64,000 nt of DNA from Plantago ovata (Eukaryota > Streptophyta > Magnoliopsida > Lamiales > Plantaginaceae). Below the pieces are notes generated by a model that was not told where the DNA came from, made no database searches, and worked only from the letters and a program-made list of their open reading frames with translations. Position numbers and translations under genes: made by a program. The stretch is taken from NCBI GenBank assembly GCA_028274465.1, contig CM051457.1, positions 70,964,496-71,028,495 on the forward strand, given 5' to 3'. Below are positions 55,683 to 64,000 of the stretch, one piece after another. Each line of letters begins with the position of its first letter. The first letter of the stretch is position 1.

Positions 55683-57116
55683 ATGTGGAGCACGAGATCT
55701 AGTGGAATTCCTCTTGTTGAACCTATTGCGGAGATTGATAGGGTATATCATCAAAGGAAGCCAGATAGTGCTAGAGCTGAAGTAGTGCAGGAAGATTTTT
55801 CTGATTCTCTGTAGGAGATTTTTAAGCAATATAATTCTTTGGAAGGTTTTGTGATGGCTCGCCCACTTCTGAAATCATGGGTTCAACCCAACCAGGAACG
55901 GATGAGAGGTCCGGCTATTGTCCTTTCTGCTGCAAGTCGTGATTTGGAGATTAAGAATCACATGTTCCAGCAGCTTCCGAAGTTCTAGGGGTTGGCTAGG
56001 GAGGATGTTATGGGATTCTTGAATGACATTGAGGATTTCATTAACAATCTCCCAAGGCCGGGAGCAGGGATCACGGATGATGAGCTGAGGATGAAGGTTT
56101 TTGCTATGGGACTTGGTCATAAAGCAAAAGCATGGTTAGGCTCTTTGGAGGCTGGGTCACTCGACACCTGGGCTAAGGTGTTTTCTGTTTTTATGGAGAA
56201 ATATTTTCCCCATACTTTGACTACCGCGCTGAAGGCGCAAATCAGTGGTTTCAAGCATGACTACGATGAAACCATCTACACTGCTCTCGAGAGGTTCAAA
56301 GACCTCATGAACAAGTGCCCACACCATGGGATGAAACTTTCTAATCTCGTCCAGCACTTCTACAATGGGCTCACATATGAGAGCCAACAGGTGGTGGATT
56401 TCCAGTGTCGTGGAAGTATTTGGGAGGAGACCGCCGAAGATGTATGGGCGTGGTGTGAAAGGCTTGCAAAGGGGTCTGAGCGCAAGGATCCAAGGGGCAT
56501 GAACACGAGGCGTGGAACTAAAGTTCCAGCAAAACCCGAGGTGCAGTTGAATGGTGTGAGTGGGGATAGGTTTGATGGCTTCGCCAATGAGATGAGGCAG
56601 GCTCTTAAGAGCTCGATGGGACAGGCTCTTTCCAATGAGGTTTACAGGGTATGCAAGAACTATGGGCATGGGGCTCATATGTGTAGGTCTGAACTAGCAA
56701 ACGATGGTGTTTATTGGCTAGAAGCAGGAGAAGAAGAGGTGTTTGCTGCAGAATTTGGGGTCCGTGAGGAGGATAGCTATGGGCAAGATGGTAGGAATCC
56801 GCGTGGTGGATATTGGAAGAAGGGGTTCCGAAGCAACCAAGGTTATGCACCTCACAACCAAACCTATGGACCTAACCAAGACCGTAGTAATCTCAACTAC
56901 GGTAATGATCATTGTGAAAACCCTACTCCTAGAACCGAAGCACCTAAGTCCAAGTCAACTGCTCTCTTGGAAAATTTGCAGAGGATGGTGGATAACACCC
57001 AAGGATTTATGAAGAGGTATGAAGAAGACTCAGAGAAGACGAGGGGTAGGCTTGATCAATTGGAGGCAAGTACTAGGCTTGCTCACCAAAAGATGCAAGA
57101 GTTGATCGACCGTTGA
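55683..57116 (+). pseudogene. C2 gag (Athila-like), two in-frame TAG codons
   Basis: One frame runs from ATG at 55683 (MWSTRSSGIPLVEP) to TGA at 57114, broken only by TAG at 55813 and 55986. The main block from 55992 has DVMGFLNDIEDFI, LGHKAKAWLGSL, TWAKVFSVFMEKYFP and ERFKDLMNKCPHHG (Retrotrans_gag). Then come VCKNYGHGAHMC, a degenerate zinc knuckle, and a C-terminal coiled coil (LLENLQRMVDNTQG). The second TAG replaces a Lys-like position in KF*GL, so a single AAG-to-TAG change is plausible. Protease follows in the same frame. Confidence 0.8.
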
Positions 57117-57299
57117 GCAAGTAGGGAGCAAGGGAAGTTGCCTAGTAACACGGAGAATTCGATGTCGATAACCTTTGTAGGAGACCTTCCTGTGGAGATT
57201 ACCATAAAGAAGGTTGCTGAGTCCACGTGTTGTGGTCAAGGTGACCCTCCATTGGCCAAGGAGGAAGATAAAGGTCTGGGATTTGATGTGAGCGATTAG

Positions 57300-57743
57300 G
57301 AGAATGAATATCCCGAACCAATCCCTGATAGATTTGATGTTAAGGTTGGGATAGGTGGTCTCGATGATGTCCGTGCTACACTAGATACGGGAGCCTTCTC
57401 TAATGTGCTCCCAATGAATCTGTTTGAGAAGAGTGGTCTAGGAGAGCTAGAGAAGCACAAGGCCATTGTGCAACTAGCGGATGGATCCTTTGTGAGGCCG
57501 AAAGGTGTTGTTCGGAATGTGCTAATGAGGATTGGTGGCACTTCTGTTTATACCAATTTCGTGGTGATGCCGGCATCGCGGTGTGGGATGAATGATGTGG
57601 TTCATTTAGGAAGAGCTTTCTTGACCAAGGTGCGCTCTGTAATCGACACCTACAGGGGATGTTGCACTATTGACGTAGATGGCAAGCAACATACGTTGCA
57701 AGCCATTATCATCAAGTACATTCCATTGATTCTCACCCCATAG
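57300..57743 (+). pseudogene. C2 retroviral-type aspartic protease
   Basis: In the gag frame after TAG at 57297: FDVKVGIGGLDDVRATLDTG then AFSNVLP, with the active-site DTGA at 57384-57395. IVQLADGSFVRPKGVV and the VVMPASRCGMNDVVHLGRAF segment follow, typical of plant Gypsy proteases. It ends at TAG 57741, where reverse transcriptase should begin but does not. Confidence 0.8.
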
Positions 57744-58099
57744 GCTTTTTTGGTCTTGCTGCGTTTGTTCATTCTCATTCTCAGGTACTAGGTATGAGAA
57801 AGAGATCCATGATGGGGAAGGCTAGTACCCGTCTGGAAAGGAACTGAAGAACAAGAAGAAGTCGAGTCAGAGACTAATAAACAATGGCGCTTTCCGGGAG
57901 GCAACCCGGAGTTTTATTGCTTTCTTGCATTGCATGCATACATCGAACAATTTATTTTTGATAAGTTTTTGGTAGTTTGTGTAATGTTTTGTGCTTTTTG
58001 TATGTGTTTGAGTGAAGTTTTTCGAGTGTTTCAGTGTGAAAAATGTTTTCGAGTGATAATTTAGTGACAGGGGTCGAAAATTTTCGGCCCCCACCTCTG
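57744..58099 (+). other. C2 deletion junction and post-pol spacer
   Basis: Pol is absent. CCGGGAGGCAACCCGG at 57895-57910 is a hairpin of the kind that follows pol in many plant Athila-like elements, so the deletion removed everything from RT to the end of integrase. 57925-58080 is T/G-rich with no frame. Confidence 0.6.
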
Positions 58100-58425
58100 T
58101 AAGTGGGAGGCGCACTGCCTCCCATGAGGGGCGGTCTGCCCCCCACTCACAGAGAGCTGGCGGCTCTCTGGAGGTGAGAGGCGCACCGCCTCCCATGGGG
58201 GCGGTCCGCCCTACAGTCCAAGAGAGTTGGCGGCTCTCTGGGAGTGAGAGGCGGACCGCCGCCCATGGGGGGCGGTCCGCCCCCCACTCATAGAAGGGCT
58301 TGCTGTGAGTGAGAGGCGGTTCGCCCCATGTGGGGCGAACCACCCCTCAACGCCCGAGAGTTTAAACTCTCGGGTGGTGAGAGGCAGACCGACTCTCACA
58401 TGGGGTGGTCCGCCTCACAGTCCCA
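58100..58425 (+). repeat. Internal palindrome array before the C2 third ORF
   Basis: Five tandem units of about 68 bases begin near 58103, 58174, 58241, 58309 and 58377. Each holds GTGAGAGGCGNACCGCC, CCATGGGGG, GGCGGTCCGCC and a short arm such as GAGAGTTGGCGGCTCTC. The core matches the palindromes upstream of the LTR TATA boxes. Confidence 0.85.
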
Positions 58426-58436
58426 GATTCATCAAA

Positions 58437-59236
58437 AACGGGACATAGTCCCTACTCTCTCCATTCTTCATCCTTCTTCTTCCTCTTTACTCCCAAATCG
58501 AAAATTCATCCAAAATCCTCCTCTCTTTCATAATTCTTCCAATTCTCCACCAAATCTTGTGTTCTTTAGCTTGAATCGAAGTCCATTACGTGCTCTTCAC
58601 CTTCATCCGAACAAATCTCTTCATACTTCATCCAATTTCCAGATCTGAGGTAACCTCTCAAGAACCCTAATTTTTTAAATTTGGGGGTTTCTTGATTTTT
58701 GCTTCAATTGAGCTTATATGTTGTATGGGTTGCTTGTTTGTATGTTTATTAACTTATTTCTCTATCAATTGCATGCTTAATTTTGTTGGGATTGTTGAAT
58801 TGGGTGCACAACTATCTTTGGTCCCACCTTAACAAACAAGGTTTTTGCTCAATTAGGATTTTTAAGTCTTGATTGCATTGTTTTGATTCTTTCATTCCTT
58901 ATTAAATTCGGGCAAATTGATATGATGATTATACACTACTTCGTAGAACACTTGATTGGATAGAATGTGAGTTTTTGGTGATTTTCGACCCTATGGTATG
59001 TATGTTGCCTTATGGATTTGAGGTTATTCGTTGTCTAGCATGAGCTTTGATTGTGATGTATTGCATGATTGTGATGAATTGCATGATTGTTCTTAACATA
59101 GGTTAGCTAGACTAGAACATGGGTTAAGGGAGTAGAATTACTCAAAGTTGACACTCGATTATTTGCACACTTTGCATTTGCATTAGCATATCATTTTTAT
59201 TGAGTACAAGATACTAATTGCTGCGTTTCAGGTACC
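58437..59236 (+). promoter_or_regulatory. Spliced leader of the C2 third ORF
   Basis: 58440-58649 is pyrimidine-rich like a plant leader. A donor GATCTGAG|GTAACC at 58649/58650 and an acceptor TGCGTTTCAG at 59231 bound an intron of 582 bases. The acceptor is five bases before ATG in GTACCATGG, a good initiation context. No TATA box was found right after the palindrome array. Confidence 0.6.
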
Positions 59237-60549
59237 ATGGGTCATGACAAGAAGAAAGCCGGGACCTCCAAGAGCAAGAAGGGAAAGGGAGCAGCGTCGA
59301 GCTCCCAAGCCAACGAAGCTTATGAACTATCACTCCAAGCAGTCTCCATCCGACTGGACCTTGAGGAGAAAGGTACCATTAAGCCCCGCTCGATCATTCG
59401 AGACCGTAAAATCCAAATCCCAGCAAGTTATGCTCATACACCGGCCTGCCGAATGTTGTATAGCTTGGAGGGCAAAAGGAACTGGAAGTGGTACACCTCC
59501 AACCGGTTCAATGGGTACGATGTATCGCTACTCCAAGAGTTTTATGTAGGATACACAGATCGTGCGGACATGGGGGCGTTCCAGTGTGGAACACACTAGT
59601 GCCATGGACCCCTCAGTCGATTTCTGACTTTATCCACTTCGGGGAACGAGAGTACCGGGAGCGCGCACGAATATAAGTACTCGAGAGGGGGCCGGGTGAT
59701 TGACGAGAGGATCATCGAGGTGATTTTCCACATGGATTATGTGTACCCATATGGTGATAGACCGGAGAGACTGGAGAGGAAGGACCTCAATCTTGAGGCT
59801 AGGACAGCTATGAAGTTCATTATGGCCAATCTCATTCCTCGGATCAATGATACTTCCATTCAGCCTTGGTATGCAGAGCTCATCTACTGTCTATTGGGTA
59901 GGCACCGTATCGACATTGGAAAAATTATCTATGAGGAGTACCATAGGCATTCGAACAAAAAGAAGAAGCCATTTGTCTTTCCTTGTTTGATCACTGCCTA
60001 CTGCAAGTACCACGGGGTTGAGGGTATTGATGAGTCGGGCTCCGTCACCTCGGCCTTGAGTCCAGGATCTATCACTGAGCAGGAACATAGTTTCCGTCAG
60101 AATGTACCTTCAGCTGCCGTTGCTGATGATGCACCACCGCCCTCACCCCCTGCGCGTGATGGCGATGACATGGAGACCGATGATCGGGACCGTATTCCAG
60201 ACACCGCCGCTCCTAGTGGGTCACAGCAGCCACCGCGGGTAGCACGTGGTTCCAGGGGGTTTGATTTTACTAAGCTCAGGACCTACCTTGATGACAGATT
60301 ACATGGGTTCAATGCGAATGTTGCAACTCTGACCACCACTTACAGGGTTTGCAGCATACTCTTGATGGTTATGTTGCCTAGCGCAACCGTGATTGGGAAC
60401 TCGCGGAGGAGCATTGCCGGAACGAGAGGCAACCCATTTTGCAGCAACAGATGCTCTTGGACCGTCAGCAGGAGACCTTACAGCAGTCCCAGGATCTTCT
60501 CTCTTACATGTGGAATGACTATTACGGGGATTATGACCCGGATTATTAG
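59237..60549 (+). pseudogene. C2 third ORF (plant transposon-protein domain), frameshifted
   Basis: ATG at 59237 opens a Lys/Ser-rich head. Then come LLQEFYVGYTDR and, after a shift near 59590, WTPQSISDFIHFGE. After a second shift near 59680 it reads IIEVIFHMDYVYPYG, AMKFIMANLIPRIND and RIDIGKIIYEEYHRH, then a Pro/Asp-rich linker. After a third shift near 60345 a Gln-rich coiled coil (QQQMLLDRQQETLQQSQDLL) ends DYDPDY with TAG at 60547. This matches the 'putative plant transposon protein' domain (Transposase_32) in the env-like position of Athila elements. No signal peptide or membrane anchor was seen. Role unknown. Confidence 0.7.
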
Positions 60550-61080
60550 TCTTTTCACATGTCCATTATGGTATACTCAGCCGACAGAGGCCACACATTC
60601 GGTAACATCTAGTATCACTTCACATTCCTCATTCTCTCTTTTGCTGGGGACCAACTTGAGCTTTATGTGGGGGGGGGGGGGCGTGTTATGTGAATTATGA
60701 TGTTAGTTTTGTATGACTTGTGTCGTTGAGTACTGTATCTTGTACCTTTGTTTGCACGTTTACCGCTTTCTTAGGATTTAGTTTGTTCGTATGCATTCCT
60801 CCTTAGTCTAGTTTTGCATGATGTTGTGTGGAGTTTATTGCAAAATTTTTTTTGAACTTTTTTATTGTATAGACTAAGTGTTTGTGACCATTGACCATAC
60901 ATTGCATCTCTATGGAATACTTCGAGGTTTGTCTCGCTTGGCTTGTCACTAGTTAAACTTCGTAGTCTCGACAAGACTATGTGGTGTTTTCTCTACTGCG
61001 GTTTACGAAGGCCTTATAAAATGTTGCATGTTAGAGTCTTTTGTTGTATTCTCGTGTAATTATGTACCTAAGAGGCAAAC
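60550..61080 (+). mobile_element. C2 right piece: start of 3' internal region
   Basis: Non-coding. A G-run of 12 lies at about 60669-60680. From 60849 it matches the internal sequences that follow the array LTRs (TTGAACTTTTTTATTG). The last 59 bases repeat the first 59 of C2. It then joins B3 LTR sequence. Confidence 0.75.
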
Positions 61081-61086
61081 TAAAAT

Positions 61087-62009
61087 GGTGCTTTAGTTTG
61101 CTGATGATGTTCTTTGTTTTTACAAATGAACAATTGAAGCACTAGAACCGCTTAAAAATTTGAAGATTCGAAGACTGAAGATTTAGAAGAATTCTGAGAA
61201 AGGTATCTACAAAGGCACATGTTGCTCAGAAAGTGAGATTTTCAGCAACAGCTCGCATAAGTGAAAATCTATATGACAGAGTAGGTTGTGCTTCCTGAAA
61301 CTGAGACTGACCACTTGCTGAAAAACATATGTGACCTCCTTGCTGAAGAAGTACTTGCATTTTGGCTCCAACGTTCACATTTGAATTCGATTCACATGAA
61401 CATTAAATGCAAAGTAGGCACGGGAAGAACATGAAGACTAGAAGACAAATGAAGGACGCTGCTCAAAGTACAAAAGCAAGATAGTGACATCTTAAGGTGC
61501 AAAGCCTTAGAATTTGAAATTTAAACGGCTCCCTTGATTCACAATAAATAGAGGTCATCCGGCAATTGTTCTTCTGTGACAGTGAATCAAACTGGAATGG
61601 CCTGCGTTGAAGATGGTTCGGTGCGGTAATAAGTGAGATAGGAAGCAGGCTCCTTCCAAATCAAGCCTTGAATCTTTTCTTTCGTGTCTTTCAGAGTTGA
61701 AGTGTGTCAACAACGTGATCAAACTCTCACTTGTGCTTAAACACTCAATCTTCCATACTCTTTACTGCCTATTGATCCGTTGCAAGACTTAAGCTTGAAA
61801 CAAGATCTACTTGTGAAGAAGTAGAACATTCACGGCTAAGAAATTAGTTAAGTGCTCTTTCTTTTGAACAAGAACAAGTCTTGACACCAGAAACAACTTA
61901 ACTTGTTTACTGAAAAGTACTTGCTGAGAAAGTTTTTAAACGACGAAAGTTTGAAAAGACTATTCACCCCCCCCCCCCAGTCTTTTCTTGTTGTTTAAAG
62001 GGACCATCA
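61087..62009 (+). mobile_element. B3 3' LTR, rearranged
   Basis: Alignment with the 5' LTR begins at 42126, so 152 bases are lost. About 510 bases are deleted between two copies of TACTGAAAAGTA (equivalent to 42832-43340). About 127 unrelated bases are inserted at 61566-61692. It ends GGGACCATCA, with one base changed from CCAACA. Confidence 0.85.
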
Positions 62010-62468
62010 AAGAGTCCGGCACCGGAGTTTGGCTTTGGTGATGAAAAGGCATAGCTTTTGTGATGAAATTTACATGGCCGGAAAGTTGATTTTGTGATGA
62101 ATCAATAGACTAATTATGATGAAAAGTCCGGCACCGGAGTTTGGCTTTGGTGATGAAAAGGCATAGCTATTGTGATGAAATTTACATGGCCGAAAAGTTG
62201 ATTTTGTGATGAATCAATAGATCAATTGTGATGAAAAGTCCGGTTCCGGAGTTTGGCTTTGGTGATGACATTGTTTATCAATTGTGATGAAAATCTACCT
62301 GCCCGAGATTATCTTTAGTGACAAATAGGCGACGCATTTGTGATGAGTGTGAAGCTGCCCGGAAATTGCTTTCGTGATGACATATGTTGCCGTTTATGAC
62401 TACTCATTACGGGCGGACCGAAATGTTTTGTGATCAAAAAAATGTGGTTCGTGAGCAAATGTCGCCGT
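62010..62468 (+). repeat. CACTA subterminal repeats, right part
   Basis: Continues the array of 41395-41973: about three more units with GGCACCGGAGTTTGGCTTTG and GTGATGAA, then diverging motifs to 62460. Confidence 0.75.
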
Positions 62469-62643
62469 CACTACAAAAAGAGGGTTTGTGACGAACAAAC
62501 ATTTTGTCACTTATAGAATTTTTGATGGTGCCCTTGTGACAACTTTTATGACGACGTATTTCGTCACTTTTATACAAAAGTGACGAAAAACATGCTTAAG
62601 GTGACAAATATATTCCCCACAGATGCTGCAGTTTTTTGTAGTG
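62469..62643 (+). mobile_element. CACTA terminus or short CACTA-type MITE
   Basis: CACTACAAAAAG at 62469 and TTTTTTGTAGTG at 62643 are inverted termini, and the interior carries GTGACGAA/TTTCGTCAC motifs. The 3-base flanks (CGT, TCA) do not match, so it may not be a stand-alone MITE. The right terminus may instead close the larger CACTA element that holds the Transposase_24 gene. Confidence 0.65.
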
Positions 62644-63017
62644 TCAAGATGTGTGTCGTAAACTTGCCTAGACGGTTTACATTGTAGAACTTGTTGAAGG
62701 CTTTACACACTGAACTTGCAACATACTAGTGATTTATTACATGATTAATCCACATTGCTACCACCAATCCTTTCTCCGAATTGTTTACAAAGCCTTTGTT
62801 CTTGTCTGTGCACTGGTTAAGTCTGAAGGTTACAAACTGAGCTTTCCAAGTCATCTCAATCTGATCTTGTTGTCGGGCATACTTGCAAAATAACCAACAA
62901 AGGCACGCTAGGTCACGAGAGAACGATACTCGGGGATAACTTTCCATTGCACTAAGTCTTGTGTAGTGTTGAGTGTTCTTTGGCTTTTTAAAACAAATAT
63001 TAATTTTGATTCTAACG
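62644..63017 (+). mobile_element. Family D LTR, distal fragment
   Basis: Matches solo LTR D from about 53862 (GATGTGTGTC, CCTAGACG, CTTTACACACTGAACTTG) to near its end (AACGACATC). Its start is the CACTA end, as at 3478. Confidence 0.75.
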
Positions 63018-63026
63018 ACATCTGTA

Positions 63027-63530
63027 AACTGCAGTAAAATAAATCACACAAACACTATATAGTGGTATCTGAGGGTGGCGTAATCCCTCAACTAATCCAC
63101 TTTGTCCTTTCTAGTACTGAATTCATTATGATAGATGATGAATTTCCTTACAACACCTAATCAACTAGAATCCCAGAAACCAAAGCACCCTTGCTTTATT
63201 TCCAACCTAACTACAGAACTAAAACTTTGTTCTCAACCAAACTTTGGACACTTAATCAGCACAACCTTGCTTGATTAGTTCACCCCGACAAACACGCCTG
63301 AAAGGTGGTTTTTATCAGTTAGAAAGGTTTTGGGTAGAGATTACTCAAGTTAACTTTTCTGTTAAGCACTAGTAATCTAAGAATCTCAACTTGACAATAC
63401 GTTGCAGTAAGCAAGTATTTTTTTTCTGGTGTCAAGACAATTCATTTTTTAGAGGAAAAAACACTTAGCTAATTTCTTAGTTTTAGTATTCTATTTCTTC
63501 ACAAGTAGCTTCTGTTTCAAGCTTAAGTCT
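63027..63530 (-). mobile_element. Family-B-like LTR fragment, minus strand
   Basis: Colinear with the B1 3' LTR from about 11060 on (GTGGTATCTGAG.GTGGCG, CTAATCCACTTTGTCCTTTC, CACGCCTGAAAGG) but clearly more diverged. Confidence 0.75.
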
Positions 63531-63544
63531 TCTGTGTAAAATCT

Positions 63545-63735
63545 AAATTTGGTGAAGTGTTCTTTCCTCTAAACAAGGAATAGTCTTAACACGAGACACA
63601 ATATACGTGCTTACTGCAAAGTACCAACAAGTTGAGTTTCTAAAATTACTTGTGTTAACTGAAAAGTTAATTTCAGTAATCTCTACCCAAACCTCTCTAA
63701 CTGATAAAAACCACCTTGCAGGCGTGTTTGTCTGT
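63545..63735 (+). mobile_element. Family-B-like LTR fragment, plus strand
   Basis: Carries AAGTGTTCTTTCCTC, CTTACTGCAAAGTA and ACCTCTCTAACTGATAAA in plus orientation. It is the inverted counterpart of about 63290-63480, forming a roughly 190-base inverted repeat with a spacer of about 70. Confidence 0.75.
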
Positions 63736-64000
63736 TAGTATAAGTGTCCTAGAGATAACAACTTTTAAGGAAAATTGTACTACATCACAATCAACGTAAT
63801 ATAACATATGTTTGTTTATTTATGTTTATGTTTACTTATGTATTTATATTACACCGGGCAATACAAGATGTCATATCTTTTATCTGGTTGCTCTGTATTG
63901 ATATCAAACATGTCCCCAGTGAATCTATGTATAATCACACAATGAGTGGGAGTTGTGTGAAAGATCATATGTCCCAAATGCTCCCTAGTCGAAACTCATC
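63736..64000. repeat. Unassigned repeat at window end
   Basis: Begins TGTTAGTATAAGTGTCC near 63734, a plausible LTR head, and ends with 'aatgagtgggagttgtgtga'. No frame is visible. It may be the start of another Copia LTR that continues beyond the window. Confidence 0.3.

Larger units (their letters stand above)
51818..61080 (+). mobile_element. C2: circularly permuted family-C element
   Basis: Order from left: 3' internal region (51818-52815), solo LTR D (52816-54219), polypurine tract (54220-54260), a single LTR (54261-55544), primer site, gag, protease, internal palindrome array, spliced leader, third ORF, then 3' internal region again to 61080. The first and last 59 bases (from AATGTTGCATG to CTAAGAGGCAA) differ at one position. 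No LTR lies at either edge and no target duplication exists. Pol (RT, RNase H, integrase) is missing between 57743 and 57885. Confidence 0.8.
41974..62009 (+). mobile_element. Element B3: Sirevirus-like Copia, nested
   Basis: The 5' LTR start TGTTAGG (41974) and the 3' LTR end GGGACCATCA (62009) are flanked by AAGAG on both sides (41969-41973 and 62010-62014). Joining the flanks restores the CACTA repeat unit. Internal order: primer site, gag, [C1 insertion], pol, [C2 replacement], 3' LTR. The end of pol, the accessory ORF, the polypurine tract and the first 152 bases of the 3' LTR have been lost to C2. Confidence 0.9.

Noticed and set aside
58100-58425. CRISPR-like array
   Set aside because: Units are adjacent tandem repeats without unique spacers, in a plant LTR element.
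62469-62643. Autonomous CACTA MITE with clean target duplication
   Set aside because: Flanking 3-mers CGT and TCA differ, so the two termini may belong to different events. Listed with reduced confidence.

Overview
The window looks like nuclear DNA of a flowering plant, most likely a eudicot, from repeat-rich intergenic chromatin. The reasons are AT-rich sequence, GT..AG introns of plant type, and almost wall-to-wall LTR retrotransposons of plant lineages (Sirevirus-like Ty1/Copia and Athila/Tat-like Ty3/Gypsy) with CACTA, SINE-like and TIR elements. I cannot name a species, and I see no convincing intact single-copy host gene.

Layout. 1-1263 is the 3' end and LTR of an Athila-like element that began left of the window. 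1264-2993 is an unassigned LTR-like repeat. 3001-4033 is a CACTA right end fused to part of an LTR (family D). 4618-6369 is a broken two-exon gene with an AT-hook and a PB1-like domain. 7040-7690 holds a SINE-like sequence and a degenerate minisatellite. 7811-35944 is one Sirevirus-like element (A) with matching LTRs and a CCCTC target duplication. It is inflated from about 8.5 kb to 28 kb by a minus-strand Copia element (B1, duplication CTTTG), a solo Copia LTR (B2, duplication TTTCA) and a tandem LTR array of the Athila-like family C. 35950-41973 is a broken Transposase_24 (En/Spm, CACTA-type) gene followed by CACTA-like subterminal repeats. These repeats are split by a second Copia element (B3, 41974-62009, duplication AAGAG) and resume at 62010. 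B3 itself contains a minus-strand family-C fragment (C1) and a circularly permuted family-C element (C2). C2 in turn carries a solo LTR of family D (duplication CTAGT). The last 1.4 kb is a CACTA end, another family-D fragment, head-to-head LTR fragments and an unassigned repeat.

The elements follow the usual gag-pol logic, but nearly all pol reading frames are broken. The exception is a 1,760-codon open frame in B1 between RNase H and the 3' LTR. It has its own TATA-like promoter, nuclear-type basic clusters, a long acidic tract and three intron-like segments (75, 72 and 75 nt) that are all in frame and free of stops. Elements A and C carry shorter, broken post-pol frames that appear to share the same N-terminal domain. 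Families C and D share GC-rich palindromes just upstream of the LTR TATA box. In C2 a five-unit array of the same palindromes also lies upstream of a spliced leader for the third ORF, which suggests an internal promoter.

Limits: coordinates of LTR ends come from TG..CA termini, target duplications and comparison of copies by eye. Family names rest on motifs I can read, not on searches. A 100-base N gap at 21769-21868 hides at least about 4 kb of B1.
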